NCBI RefSeq assembly: GCF_900156895.1
Contig: NZ_FTPD01000016.1
Location: forward strand, 15,530-79,529
Length of the DNA stretch: 64,000 nucleotides
Origin: Mesorhizobium prunaredense
GTDB lineage: Bacteria > Pseudomonadota > Alphaproteobacteria > Rhizobiales > Rhizobiaceae
Reading direction: 5' to 3'
Below, in pieces: positions 51,405 to 59,904 of this stretch. Below the pieces are notes generated by a model that was given only the letters and a program-made list of their open reading frames with translations, was not told where the DNA came from and ran no database searches. The translations under genes were made by a program, and so were the position numbers. The stretch's first letter is position 1. The number at the start of each line of letters is the position of its first letter.

Positions 51405-52904
51405 GTGGTGTCATCATTGACAGGCGTGGACCAGCGGTCCGTTACATCTTCGGAGCTTCCCCCTTCTTGCACCGCGAAACCGCCGTCCGGCGTTGGGCAG
51501 GGCCCTCTTGTGGTCGATCTCGACGGGACGCTAATCCAGTCCGACCTGCTGATGGAGTCGTTCCTGGCGCTCTTCGCCAATAAGCCATTTGTGGCGCTCC
51601 GGACGTTGGCCGCGCTGCGCGAGGGCAAAGCAGCGTTCAAGACTCGGATTGTGGACGAACTCGTGGTGGATGTGGCGCGCCTTCCCTACAATGCCTGCGT
51701 GCTCGCTTACATTGAAGCCGAGCGAGCGAAAGGCCGGCCAATCTACCTCGCCTCTGCATCCGATATACGCCTCGTCCGGGCGGTGAGCGGCCATCTCGGC
51801 CTCTTCGATGGCGTGCTCGGCTCGGGCGAAGAGGTAAATCTCGCTGGAAAGACCAAGGCGGAAGCTTTGTGCGAACGCTTCGGCGAGCGCGGTTTCGCCT
51901 ATATCGGCGGGGACCGGGTGGATCTGCACGTCTGGAGCCGCTGCGGCGAGGCCTTGGTGGCCGGCGGCACCCCGCGGCTGCTACGGCAATTGCGCGGCAC
52001 CATGCCGTTCGCCGTGTCACTGGACGAGGGCGGATCGCACTGGCGCGATTACGTGCGGGCCCTGCGGCCGCACCAATGGCTGAAGAACATTCTCGTTTTC
52101 GCTCCGGCCATCGCTGGCCACGTGATCGTGCCCTCAGCGCTGAACTGTATCATCGCATTCCTGAGCTTCAGCTTCTGCGCCTCGGCGGTCTACATCGTCA
52201 ACGACCTCCTCGATCTTCCGTCCGACCGAGAGCATCCGCGCAAATGCCGACGGCCCTTCGCGTCAGGGGCTGTGCCGCTGATCCACGGGATCGCGATGGT
52301 GCCGGCCCTGCTCCTGGCCTCGCTGCTGCTGGCACTGACGCTGACGCCCACCTTCCTGCTGGTCGTCGGCGGCTACTTGGCCCTGACCACGGCCTATTCG
52401 CTCTATCTCAAGCGCAAGATCATCGCGGACGTGATGACCCTCGCGATCCTCTATGCCTTGCGGCTCGTGGGCGGCGGCGTCGCGGCCGGGGTGGCGATCT
52501 CGCACTGGCTCGAGGCCCTCTCAATGTTCCTGTTCCTCAGCCTCGCCCTGGTGAAGCGCTGCACGGAACTGGTGGAACGCGTCAAGAGCGGGCAAGGCGA
52601 TCCGGCGGGCCGGGGCTATCAGCTCGGCGACCTGCCGAGCCTGGAGGCAATGGCGACGGCGAGCGGCTATCTCACCGCCCTCGTGATGGCACTCTACCTG
52701 AACAGCGAGGCGGTCACCTCCCTCTACCGCCACCCCGAGCGCCTTTGGTTGATCTGCATAGCGATCCTGTTCTGGATCAGCCGGATCATCATCAAGACCC
52801 GCCGGGGCGAGATGAACGATGATCCGGTGGTGTTCGCGGTGCGGGATCGGGTGAGCCTCGTCACTGGGCTCCTCTGCGCCTTCATCGTTATGGCGAGCAT
52901 GTGA
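51405..52904 (+). CDS. HAD phosphatase-UbiA prenyltransferase fusion (DPPR synthase-like, NoeC-like)
   Basis: About 499 residues. The N-terminal HAD domain has LVVDLDGTLIQSDLLMESFL and GDRVD. The C-terminal UbiA domain has eight to nine membrane helices, with the Asp-rich motif NDLLDLPSDREHPRKCRRPF and the second motif around LYLKRKIIADVMTLAILYAL. This fusion joins the phosphoribosyl transfer to decaprenyl phosphate (DPPR synthase, UbiA) with a likely 5-phosphate phosphatase (HAD). It is homologous in plan to NoeC, used for Nod-factor arabinosylation in Azorhizobium. The start is uncertain: GTG 51405 or 51408 follow agaagga, and TTG 51342 is also in frame. It overlaps the next start. Confidence 0.82.
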   Translation: MVSSLTGVDQRSVTSSELPPSCTAKPPSGVGQGPLVVDLDGTLIQSDLLMESFLALFANKPFVALRTLAALREGKAAFKTRIVDELVVDVARLPYNACVLAYIEAERAKGRPIYLASASDIRLVRAVSGHLGLFDGVLGSGEEVNLAGKTKAEALCERFGERGFAYIGGDRVDLHVWSRCGEALVAGGTPRLLRQLRGTMPFAVSLDEGGSHWRDYVRALRPHQWLKNILVFAPAIAGHVIVPSALNCIIAFLSFSFCASAVYIVNDLLDLPSDREHPRKCRRPFASGAVPLIHGIAMVPALLLASLLLALTLTPTFLLVVGGYLALTTAYSLYLKRKIIADVMTLAILYALRLVGGGVAAGVAISHWLEALSMFLFLSLALVKRCTELVERVKSGQGDPAGRGYQLGDLPSLEAMATASGYLTALVMALYLNSEAVTSLYRHPERLWLICIAILFWISRIIIKTRRGEMNDDPVVFAVRDRVSLVTGLLCAFIVMASM

Positions 52905-53186
52905 GGTGGGCGGGCGTGCGTCTCATTGCGATGTACGGGCTCTTCTGCCTCGTTGCGACGGGGGCGAACCTCGGCGTGCGATGGCTGGTCAAGACCCTCG
53001 CGATCCGCACCGGGGTGGGGGTCGAGACGTTGCCGTTCCAGTTCGCCTTGGTGAGCGGGACGGCTCGTGAAGAAGTACTCGCTCGACAAGCGGTGGATCT
53101 TCCAGGACCTATCCCGCGGCGCCAAGATGCATGCCAAGAAGCTCTCGCTCTACACTCTCACTAGCAAGACAAAGATGCGGGCCTGA
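52901..53186 (+). pseudogene. Broken GtrA-like flippase gene
   Basis: The first 55 residues from GTG 52901 (MYGLFCLVATGANLGVRWLV, FQFALVSGTA) belong to a GtrA-type membrane protein. After about base 53065 the family sequence continues in the +1 frame (VKKYSLDKRWIFQDLSRGAK, KLSLYTLT) to the stop at 53184-53186. It then lacks the second half of the normal 125-140 residues. So there is a frameshift and a 3' truncation. GtrA proteins are proposed to flip polyprenyl-linked sugars; loss may be covered by the SMR-like protein directly downstream. Confidence 0.75.
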
Positions 53187-53188
53187 CA

Positions 53189-53644
53189 ATGAAATACCTC
53201 CCATTCATCCTGTGCACGGTGATGACCAATGCCGCCGCTCAGCTGATGCTGAAGCAGGGCATGATGTTGCTCGGACCGGCTTCCTTCGAAGGCGTTCACC
53301 CGTTGCTGAAGCTCATCCAGATCGTCTTCTCGCCCTGGGTCTTCTTCGGGCTCTGCGTGTTCGTCATCTCGATGGCCTCGCACCTCTACGTGTTGTCGAA
53401 GGTCGAGGTGTCCTTCGCCTATCCCTTCCTCAGCCTCGCCTATGTCGCGGTTGCCGTGTTCGCCTATTTCGTCTTCCGCGAGGACCTCAACGCCTACCGC
53501 ATCGCCGGCATTGCCTTCATCTGCGTCGGCACGGTGCTGATCGCCCAGAGTGGCCGCGGCCATGCCGGCGAAGTCATGTCCGTCTCGAATTCCTCGGCCC
53601 ACTCCAGCGAGCTTCCCAATGAGACACATCATCTTCGGCGGTGA
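53189..53644 (+). CDS. Small multidrug-resistance/EamA-type membrane protein, candidate lipid-sugar flippase
   Basis: 151 residues with four membrane helices (about 3-22, 45-66, 75-97 and 102-121), such as VFFGLCVFVISMASHLYVLS and YPFLSLAYVAVAVFAYFVFR. This is the half-size DMT fold also used by ArnE/ArnF, which flip undecaprenyl-phospho-aminoarabinose. In a cluster for polyprenyl-linked pentose a similar flippase role is reasonable. The polar C-terminal tail (about 122-151) overlaps the start of the epimerase gene by 26 bases. Confidence 0.75.
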   Translation: MKYLPFILCTVMTNAAAQLMLKQGMMLLGPASFEGVHPLLKLIQIVFSPWVFFGLCVFVISMASHLYVLSKVEVSFAYPFLSLAYVAVAVFAYFVFREDLNAYRIAGIAFICVGTVLIAQSGRGHAGEVMSVSNSSAHSSELPNETHHLRR

Positions 53645-54626
53645 CGGATTTGTCGGCCGCCACCTGGCGCCGAAACTTCTGGCCGACGGCCACGAGGTGA
53701 TCGTCGCCGATATCCAGCGCAGCGACCTGCCGCACTATCGTGGCGTGCGCTTCGTCCAAACCGACGTCACCAACCGGACCGCGGTCGCCGCGGTCGGCAT
53801 CAAGGCTGACGACATGGTCTACAACCTGTCGGCCAAGATGCTGTCGCCGATCCAGGTGCGCGCCAAGCGGCGCGAGTTCTTCTGGCCGGTCAATTTCCAC
53901 GGCACCGAGAACGTCATTTTCGCCATGGACAAGGCCGGCGCGTCGAACCTGGTCCAATTCACGACCGACATGATCTACGGCCACACCGTCACGCATCCAA
54001 TGACCGAGGAGCACCCGGTCGCGCCGCTCGGCGAATATGGCCTCTCGAAGCTGAAGACCGAGGAGCTCGCTGCAGAATGGCGCAAGCGCGGCATGCGGAT
54101 ATCGCTGTTTAGGCCGCGCCTGATCATCGGCCCTGGACGCCTCGGAATCTTGGAGAAGCTGTTCAAGCTGATCGATCTGAACCTGCCGGTACCGATGATC
54201 GGCTCCGGCAAGAACCCCTACCAGTTCATCTCGGTGTTCGACTGCGCGGAAGCCGCGCGGCTGGCGTTCAAGGCTGGCGCGCCGAACGAGGCCTACAATC
54301 TCGGATCGCTCAACCCGCCGCCGGTGAAGAAGTTGCTCGGCGACCTCATCCGCCATGCCGGCTCGAAGTCGCTGCTGATCCCGACGCCGGCGTGGGCGGT
54401 GAAGCGCACGCTCGACCTGCTCGATCTCCTCAACCTGCCGATCATGGATCCGGAGCAGTATCTCATCGCCGACGAGGTCTGCGTGCTCGATGTCTCCAAG
54501 GCCGAGCACCAGCTCGGCTGGGTGCCGCAGTACCGCGACGAGGGCATGCTGATCGCGGCCTACAAGGAATACCGACTGAAGAAAAAGGGGCACACACTGG
54601 CCGCCTCTCACGTTCCCTCCGGATAG
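53619..54626 (+). CDS. NAD-dependent epimerase/dehydratase (extended SDR)
   Basis: 335 residues from the ATG at 53619. Rossmann motif is GGDGFVGRHLA at 7-17. The catalytic YGLSK (Tyr-x-x-x-Lys) lies at about 144, after a TTDMIYG stretch. This is the extended short-chain dehydrogenase fold used on nucleotide sugars or, in a few cases, on lipid-linked sugars. The upstream frame to 53550 lies within the SMR-like gene. The enzyme probably supplies or modifies a sugar for the cluster; the substrate is not deducible. Confidence 0.82.
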   Translation: MRHIIFGGDGFVGRHLAPKLLADGHEVIVADIQRSDLPHYRGVRFVQTDVTNRTAVAAVGIKADDMVYNLSAKMLSPIQVRAKRREFFWPVNFHGTENVIFAMDKAGASNLVQFTTDMIYGHTVTHPMTEEHPVAPLGEYGLSKLKTEELAAEWRKRGMRISLFRPRLIIGPGRLGILEKLFKLIDLNLPVPMIGSGKNPYQFISVFDCAEAARLAFKAGAPNEAYNLGSLNPPPVKKLLGDLIRHAGSKSLLIPTPAWAVKRTLDLLDLLNLPIMDPEQYLIADEVCVLDVSKAEHQLGWVPQYRDEGMLIAAYKEYRLKKKGHTLAASHVPSG

Positions 54627-54637
54627 GAGAGCCTTTG

Positions 54638-56071
54638 ATGACCGTCATGGCTAGGCCGGCCGAGGTCGGGCCCCGCGCCGTCGTTTCCGCACCCGAGCTT
54701 GCGCCGGCGTCGATCGTCAAGCCGAAGCGTATTTATGGCGCCCGCCCTATGATGCTGTCGGGCTGGGGACGGTTTCCGCGCGTGTCCTGCCGTGTCCTCG
54801 AGGCGCGCGGCGAGGAAGAAGTGATTGCAACCATTGCGGAAAACAGCAGCTTGATCGCCCGCGGGGCCGGCCGCTCCTACGGCGATGCCGCCCTGAATCG
54901 GGGTGCGACCCTCGTCATGACCGCCTCGAACCGCATCCTCGATTTCAATTCCGGGAGCGGGCTTCTGACCTGCGAGGCCGGGGTGACTCTCGCCGAGATC
55001 GCAGACATTTTCGTCCCGCGGGGCTGGTTTCCATTGGTCACGCCGGGCACCAAGTTCGTCACAGTGGGCGGGGCGATCGCGTCCGACGTGCACGGGAAGA
55101 ACCATCACCGGGACGGGTGCTTCGGGGCCCACCTGGCGTATCTAGACCTCGCGCTGGCGGATGGTCGCACCCTTCGCTGCTCGCCGACGGAGAATGCCGA
55201 CCTGTTCCGGGCGACCCAGGGCGGCATGGGTCTCACCGGTGTCATCCTGCGGGCGGCCTTCCGGCTCCGGGCCATCGAGACGGACCTCGTCCGGCAGGAG
55301 ACGATCCGGGCGGAGAACCTCGCCGAGAGCATGGCCCGGCTCAAGGAGGCCTCCATCGCCAACTATTCTGTGGCCTGGATCGATTGCCTGGCCCGGGGCG
55401 GCCGCCTCGGCCGGTCCCTGGTCTATCGGGGAGAACACGTCGCCCTCGATGATCTGCCAAAGGAGCGCAAGGGCCGGCCCTACCTCCCCCGCGGTGGGCA
55501 GATGCGCTCGGTCCCCTTCGACTTTCCGGGCTTCACATTGAACCGCTTCACCGTGGCCGCCTTCAACGAGCTCTATTACGCCCGGGGGCGCCCAGGCACC
55601 GCGCTGGTTCCCCTGGATCCGTACTTCTATCCCCTCGATGCTATTGCGCATTGGAACCGCATCTATGGCCGCGCTGGTTTCGTGCAGCACCAAAGCGTGC
55701 TGCCCGAGGAGGCGAGCCGGCACGGGCTCGAGACGATGCTCTCGCTGATCTCCGCCCGGGACGCCGGGTCGTTGCTGGCGGTGCTCAAGCTGTGCGGTGC
55801 CGAGGGCGCGGGCCCGCTCTCGTTTCCGATGAGGGGCTTCACCCTGGCCCTCGACTTCCCCGGCACGACCGCCAATCTCAGCCTCCTGCTTGAGCTCGAT
55901 GCCATCGTGGCCGACCATGGCGGGCGGCTCTATCTCGCCAAGGACGCCCGCGCGGGCATCGCCGTGATGGAAAGGGGCTATCCGCGCCTGCGGGACTTCG
56001 CGCGCCTGCGCGACCGCTTCGATCCCAAACGCCACTTTGCGTCCGTCCAGTCGGAAAGGCTCGGGCTTTGA
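54638..56071 (+). CDS. FAD-dependent oxidoreductase, DprE1-like
   Basis: 477 residues; aggaga precedes the ATG by seven bases. A VAO-type FAD domain has the binding pattern IARGAGRSYGDAALN and PGTKFVTVGGAIASDVHGKN, followed by the C-terminal substrate domain ending DRFDPKRHFASVQSERLGL. This is the pattern of DprE1, which oxidises the 2-position of decaprenylphosphoryl-ribose as the first half of epimerisation to arabinose. The stop overlaps the SDR start (TTGA), so the two enzymes are coupled as DprE1-DprE2 are in mycobacteria. Confidence 0.85.
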   Translation: MTVMARPAEVGPRAVVSAPELAPASIVKPKRIYGARPMMLSGWGRFPRVSCRVLEARGEEEVIATIAENSSLIARGAGRSYGDAALNRGATLVMTASNRILDFNSGSGLLTCEAGVTLAEIADIFVPRGWFPLVTPGTKFVTVGGAIASDVHGKNHHRDGCFGAHLAYLDLALADGRTLRCSPTENADLFRATQGGMGLTGVILRAAFRLRAIETDLVRQETIRAENLAESMARLKEASIANYSVAWIDCLARGGRLGRSLVYRGEHVALDDLPKERKGRPYLPRGGQMRSVPFDFPGFTLNRFTVAAFNELYYARGRPGTALVPLDPYFYPLDAIAHWNRIYGRAGFVQHQSVLPEEASRHGLETMLSLISARDAGSLLAVLKLCGAEGAGPLSFPMRGFTLALDFPGTTANLSLLLELDAIVADHGGRLYLAKDARAGIAVMERGYPRLRDFARLRDRFDPKRHFASVQSERLGL

Positions 56072-56811
56072 CCGCGATCCTGTCACCGGTCCTGATCATC
56101 GGCGCCTCGTCGGATATCGGCCGCGCCCTCGCGCATGAATATGCGCGCCGGGGCGCCTCCCTCGTGCTGGCGGCCCGTCGCGTGGAGCGGCTCGACCCCG
56201 ATCTTCGCGACCTCCTGCATCGGCACGGGGCCACGGCCCGGGCGGTCGAGCTCGACATCCTCGACCCCGCCGAGCGCGAGGCGTTTCTGGTGGGGCTCAA
56301 CGAGGTACCCGGCACGGTGGTTTCGGTGGTCGGCCTACTGGGCGACCAGAAGGCGGCCGAGGCCGATCCCGAGGCCGCGCGGATGATCATGGAGACCAAC
56401 TATGTCGCTCCGGCGCTACTCCTCTCGGCTCTGGCGAACCGCATGAGCGAGCGAGGCGCGGGAACGATCATCGGCATCAGCTCGGTGGCCGGCGATCGGG
56501 GCCGGGCGACGAACTATGTCTACGGCTCCGCCAAGGCGGGTTTCACGGCTTTTCTGTCTGGCTTGCGAAACCGGCTCGCCGGGCGCGGCGTGCAGGTGAT
56601 GACCGTGAAGCCCGGCTTCGTCGCAACCCGCATGACACGCGGCCTGAAGCTCTCCAAGGCCCTAACGGCCAGCCCGGATCAGGTTGCCAAGGTTATCGTG
56701 GAGGCGCAGCTCGCGGGGCGCACCGTGATCTACATCCTCGGGCGCTGGCGTCTCATCATGCTCGTCATCCGCCTCTTGCCGGAGCCGATCTTCATGCGGA
56801 TGAAGATCTGA
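56068..56811 (+). CDS. Short-chain dehydrogenase, DprE2-like
   Basis: 247 residues starting at TTG that overlaps the previous stop. It has GASSDIGRALA (9-20) as NAD(P)-binding motif, the Ser in GISSVAGDRG and the active-site YGSAK (Tyr-x-x-x-Lys) at about 153. The long hydrophobic C-terminus (LIMLVIRLLPEPIFMRMKI) is the same as in DprE2-type proteins. It would reduce the keto intermediate to give polyprenyl-phosphoryl-arabinose. Confidence 0.85.
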   Translation: MTAILSPVLIIGASSDIGRALAHEYARRGASLVLAARRVERLDPDLRDLLHRHGATARAVELDILDPAEREAFLVGLNEVPGTVVSVVGLLGDQKAAEADPEAARMIMETNYVAPALLLSALANRMSERGAGTIIGISSVAGDRGRATNYVYGSAKAGFTAFLSGLRNRLAGRGVQVMTVKPGFVATRMTRGLKLSKALTASPDQVAKVIVEAQLAGRTVIYILGRWRLIMLVIRLLPEPIFMRMKI

Positions 56812-56846
56812 CCGGACCGGGCCTGCGGTGTTTCGGGAGCCGAACG

Positions 56847-58133
56847 ATGGACCAGCTCAATTCCCCGCACGACCGGTGGCTCACCCGCAACCTCTACGTG
56901 GTGCTACTCGGTCACCTGTTCCTGCTCAATCTCTGGATGTTGAGCCGCAATGGCGTCCTGTGGAATCCGCAAACCTACTCGGACGAGGCCGAGCACTATC
57001 GCCGCGCCCTCCTGTTCTCGCGCATGGTGGGGGGAGACATTTCCCTCAACACCATCGGGACTTTTTACGCCGGCGGGATTTGGCCGCCGCTCTACTCCAT
57101 GACCATAGGGTTCGTGCAGCGCCTGACCGGGGCCGATCTCGCTGCGTTGCGCGTGTTCAACATGGCGATGGCCTATGCCGGGTTCGTGCTCCTTGCGGCC
57201 GCCATCACGGATGCGCGTCTCCGGGCCGCGAGCGTGATCCTCGCCGTCCTGTTCGTGCTTGGTACCCGAAACTACTTCCAGATTCGGCCCGAGAACCTTG
57301 CCATCCTGCTCATCACCGCCCTGATCTTCCTAATAATGCGCAAGGGCCTGTTCTCGGCCGATGAAGGGAACGCCCGCTGGCGGGGCGCTTACGGGACGGC
57401 CGGAATCCTCGCAGCGCTCATCTGCCTGACCCACGCGGTTTTCCTCTTCGCCGCGCTTTACCTTTCGGTGCTCGCCTGCCTGTGTCGGCGCGCCCGCGCG
57501 ATGTTCTTGATCGGCTTCCTCGCAATAGGCGGGCCCTATATTGTGGCACAGAACTTGATTCACAACGGCTTCGTCCTCTTCGCGACGACCGCCGAGGAGA
57601 ACCTGGCGCGTAACAACAACCCGTTCCTGCGAACCCATCCGCGATCAGCCGTGGACCACCTCTTCGACGAGATGGAGCGCCGCTACGCCGCGGGCGACAA
57701 GGTGGCATTCCCAAAGCCGCCTCTCATTCCACAGGGGCGTTACGAGCAATGGCTGCACGACGAGAACCAGCGGCGCATCTTCAAGGCCATTGCCCTGGAC
57801 GAGATCCGGAGCGATCCGGTTAGCGCCCTGCGGCGCATGGCTCTGCGTTTCTGGAAGCTCGTGAGTGGGAATGCGTGCTTGGGCGATGACCGCTACGGTT
57901 GCTTGATCTCACCTGCGGCAGATCAGGTGTTCTACCGTCTTCTGGAACTTGCTGGCCTCCTCGGGTTTGTTGTAGCCGCCATGCGGGAATGGGGACGGTG
58001 GCGCAGCTTCTCCTTCGTGGTGTTCTGCCTCGCCATGCTCATGCCCATGGTCGTCATCCAAGCGCTGGTGCGGCACTTCATCATCGTCCTACTGCTCAGT
58101 GCCTTTGGCGGGCTCATGCGCCTGCGGGGCTGA
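56847..58133 (+). CDS. GT-C-type integral-membrane glycosyltransferase
   Basis: 428 residues with about ten membrane helices. After the first helix there is an acidic loop containing YSDEAEHYRRA, placed like the Asp/Glu motif of the PMT/ArnT/EmbC superfamily. The later PPLYSMTIGF loop also fits. It would transfer a sugar from the polyprenyl donor on the periplasmic face. Being directly downstream of the arabinose-type donor genes, it is the best candidate for a pentosyltransferase. The acceptor is unknown. Confidence 0.75.
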   Translation: MDQLNSPHDRWLTRNLYVVLLGHLFLLNLWMLSRNGVLWNPQTYSDEAEHYRRALLFSRMVGGDISLNTIGTFYAGGIWPPLYSMTIGFVQRLTGADLAALRVFNMAMAYAGFVLLAAAITDARLRAASVILAVLFVLGTRNYFQIRPENLAILLITALIFLIMRKGLFSADEGNARWRGAYGTAGILAALICLTHAVFLFAALYLSVLACLCRRARAMFLIGFLAIGGPYIVAQNLIHNGFVLFATTAEENLARNNNPFLRTHPRSAVDHLFDEMERRYAAGDKVAFPKPPLIPQGRYEQWLHDENQRRIFKAIALDEIRSDPVSALRRMALRFWKLVSGNACLGDDRYGCLISPAADQVFYRLLELAGLLGFVVAAMREWGRWRSFSFVVFCLAMLMPMVVIQALVRHFIIVLLLSAFGGLMRLRG

Positions 58134-58299
58134 AGCTCGCGATTCGGCAGGCCGATGGAGTGCGGGCTCCGGTTTCTTCGAGTCATATCAAGTCTCTGAG
58201 ATCGTGACTCGCTGAGGGCTTCACGAAGCGTCGGGGTATGATTCGATTCGACATGGCGGACCGAGAAGATTCGCCATTCCCGTTCCGCTCCGGACGGAT

Positions 58300-58490
58300 T
58301 TTGGCGCGGCCCAACTGCCTGCGATCGCCAAGCAGACGAAGAACGCAGCGCAGGCGCGGCGCCTTCTGGCGCTGGGCGCGATCTATGAGGGCGCTTCGCG
58401 CACCGCGGCCGCTCGTTCGGCCAGCCCACGAGGCTCAACGATCTCCATTCGGCGGCGATCATGGGATGGCGCAGCCGCCTTAAACTATGC
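58300..58490 (+). pseudogene. IS630-family transposase remnant
   Basis: Translation from about 58300 gives AQLPAIAKQTKNAAQARRLL and ALGAIYEGASRTAAAR, the helix-turn-helix start of IS630-type transposases. After a deletion and frame change, a second conserved bit (PTRLNDLH) follows. No DDE catalytic part or terminal inverted repeats remain. It marks an old insertion at the end of the DprE-like cluster. The rest of 58134-58493 holds nothing else recognisable. Confidence 0.7.
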
Positions 58491-58493
58491 AGC

Positions 58494-59645
58494 CTATGAG
58501 CTTCCGCTCGACGGCATCCGGCTCTTGATTTCCTTTAGAATGTTGGTTGCGCGTGCGATGCGGCTGTACTTGGCCAGAAAGTCTGCCTTCGCCTGCTGAC
58601 CAATCTGATCCCGAAGCGCGTTGTTTTCGCGCAGGCGCTGAAGAGCTTTGACCCAGTCGGACGGGTTGTCTGGCGACACCAGAACGCTGTTGACGCTATC
58701 CCTCAAAACTTCTCGTATAACTGACAGGTCGGAGGACACTATGGGTTTGCCATGCGCCATGTATTCGAAGAGCTTGAGCGGCGACATTCCCTCGGCGATA
58801 TTTCGACCGCCGCCCTGGCCCTCTACATTTCTAAGATAGGGCGCGAGTACAACGTCCATTTCGGCCAAGTAGGCACATGTCGCGGCGTGAGGGACGTAGC
58901 CATGAAACACTGTGTTCGTGCATTTGGCCAGCTTCGATGTCCAATGCTTTATATCGCCTGGTGTTCCCCCGACGATGTGAAATGTCGCCCAGCCGCATCG
59001 AGGCGCAATAGCGCTTATTATCTCCATGCCTTTTCCCTTATACAGATGTCCGACATAACCAACCTTGAACGTGCCGCTGAGGCTGCATGGCTCGACATTC
59101 GGCGGAACAGGATCCGCGCCATTGGGCGCGATGAGAAATTTTCCCGCATGTTGAGGAAAGAGGCGGATGCTGTCGTCCCGCAGGCGTTGCGACGTGACGA
59201 CCAGCATACGGAATGCATCTAGGCCTATCACTTTGGCAAGGCGCTGACGCTGACGTCTGCTCAAACTGCCAATCGGGTCGTGAAGCTCAAAAACGGTCGT
59301 GAACCCGAAAAGTCCGGCAGAAACAAGCGCTACAGTTGCCGAGCGTGTAAAGACGACATGCGGCCGCAGCCAGACCGCAGCAAGAAGCGCCAACACAGCA
59401 AAAAAAAGCTCCCGGCCAGGCACAGGCCAAAAGGGTATAGGGAGAACGCGGAATGGGAACTCGGTTCCGAATCCGTATTCGCGCGCGATCTTTTCGTAAT
59501 GATCCCGTGTATTCATGGAGGCGCGTGGAAGCGCTAGCAGGACCTCCGCTCCGGCAACCCGAAATGCATGGCACATCTTTGCGACTTGTACCGCATTGGC
59601 GGCCGGCGCCGGGACACGCGCAGAATGTATATAGAGAAGCCGCAT
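58494..59645 (-). CDS. Glycosyltransferase family 4
   Basis: 383 residues from the ATG at 59645 (TTG 59651 is also in frame). GT-B fold: N-terminal domain begins MRLLYIHSARVPAPAANAVQ. The C-terminal nucleotide-sugar domain has VGYVGHLYKGKGMEII and the E-x7-E-like motif SPLKLFEYMAHGKPIVSSD at about 290. It is cytoplasmic or membrane-associated, adding a sugar to a lipid-linked precursor. It faces the GT-C gene across the IS relic. Codon usage is less GC-extreme than in the DprE-like cluster. Confidence 0.87.
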   Translation of the reverse strand: MRLLYIHSARVPAPAANAVQVAKMCHAFRVAGAEVLLALPRASMNTRDHYEKIAREYGFGTEFPFRVLPIPFWPVPGRELFFAVLALLAAVWLRPHVVFTRSATVALVSAGLFGFTTVFELHDPIGSLSRRQRQRLAKVIGLDAFRMLVVTSQRLRDDSIRLFPQHAGKFLIAPNGADPVPPNVEPCSLSGTFKVGYVGHLYKGKGMEIISAIAPRCGWATFHIVGGTPGDIKHWTSKLAKCTNTVFHGYVPHAATCAYLAEMDVVLAPYLRNVEGQGGGRNIAEGMSPLKLFEYMAHGKPIVSSDLSVIREVLRDSVNSVLVSPDNPSDWVKALQRLRENNALRDQIGQQAKADFLAKYSRIARATNILKEIKSRMPSSGSS

Positions 59646-59904
59646 CCACAAAGCCTATCTTTCACGCGTCGCGGCTGGTCTGGTTCTTCGCCTCTGAGCC
59701 GCAAGTTCGGAGACCACCGGCTGGGCAGACGCACCCAAGTCGAACGACAAAAGCCCCCGCCGCCCCGGTGGCTCCATGGGTTGCGATAGTACCACTCTCC
59801 GGTTGCCTCACCAAAATCGAGCGTCGCCCTTTTTCGCGAACTGAGGGCAGGGCCAGCGACAGCTCAGGCCGCCCTTCACGGACAGGTTCTGACTACAGCC
59901 GTCA

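Noticed and set aside
53574..54611. 345-residue minus-strand frame opposite the epimerase
   Set aside because: No family features; the plus strand has the Rossmann and YxxxK motifs.
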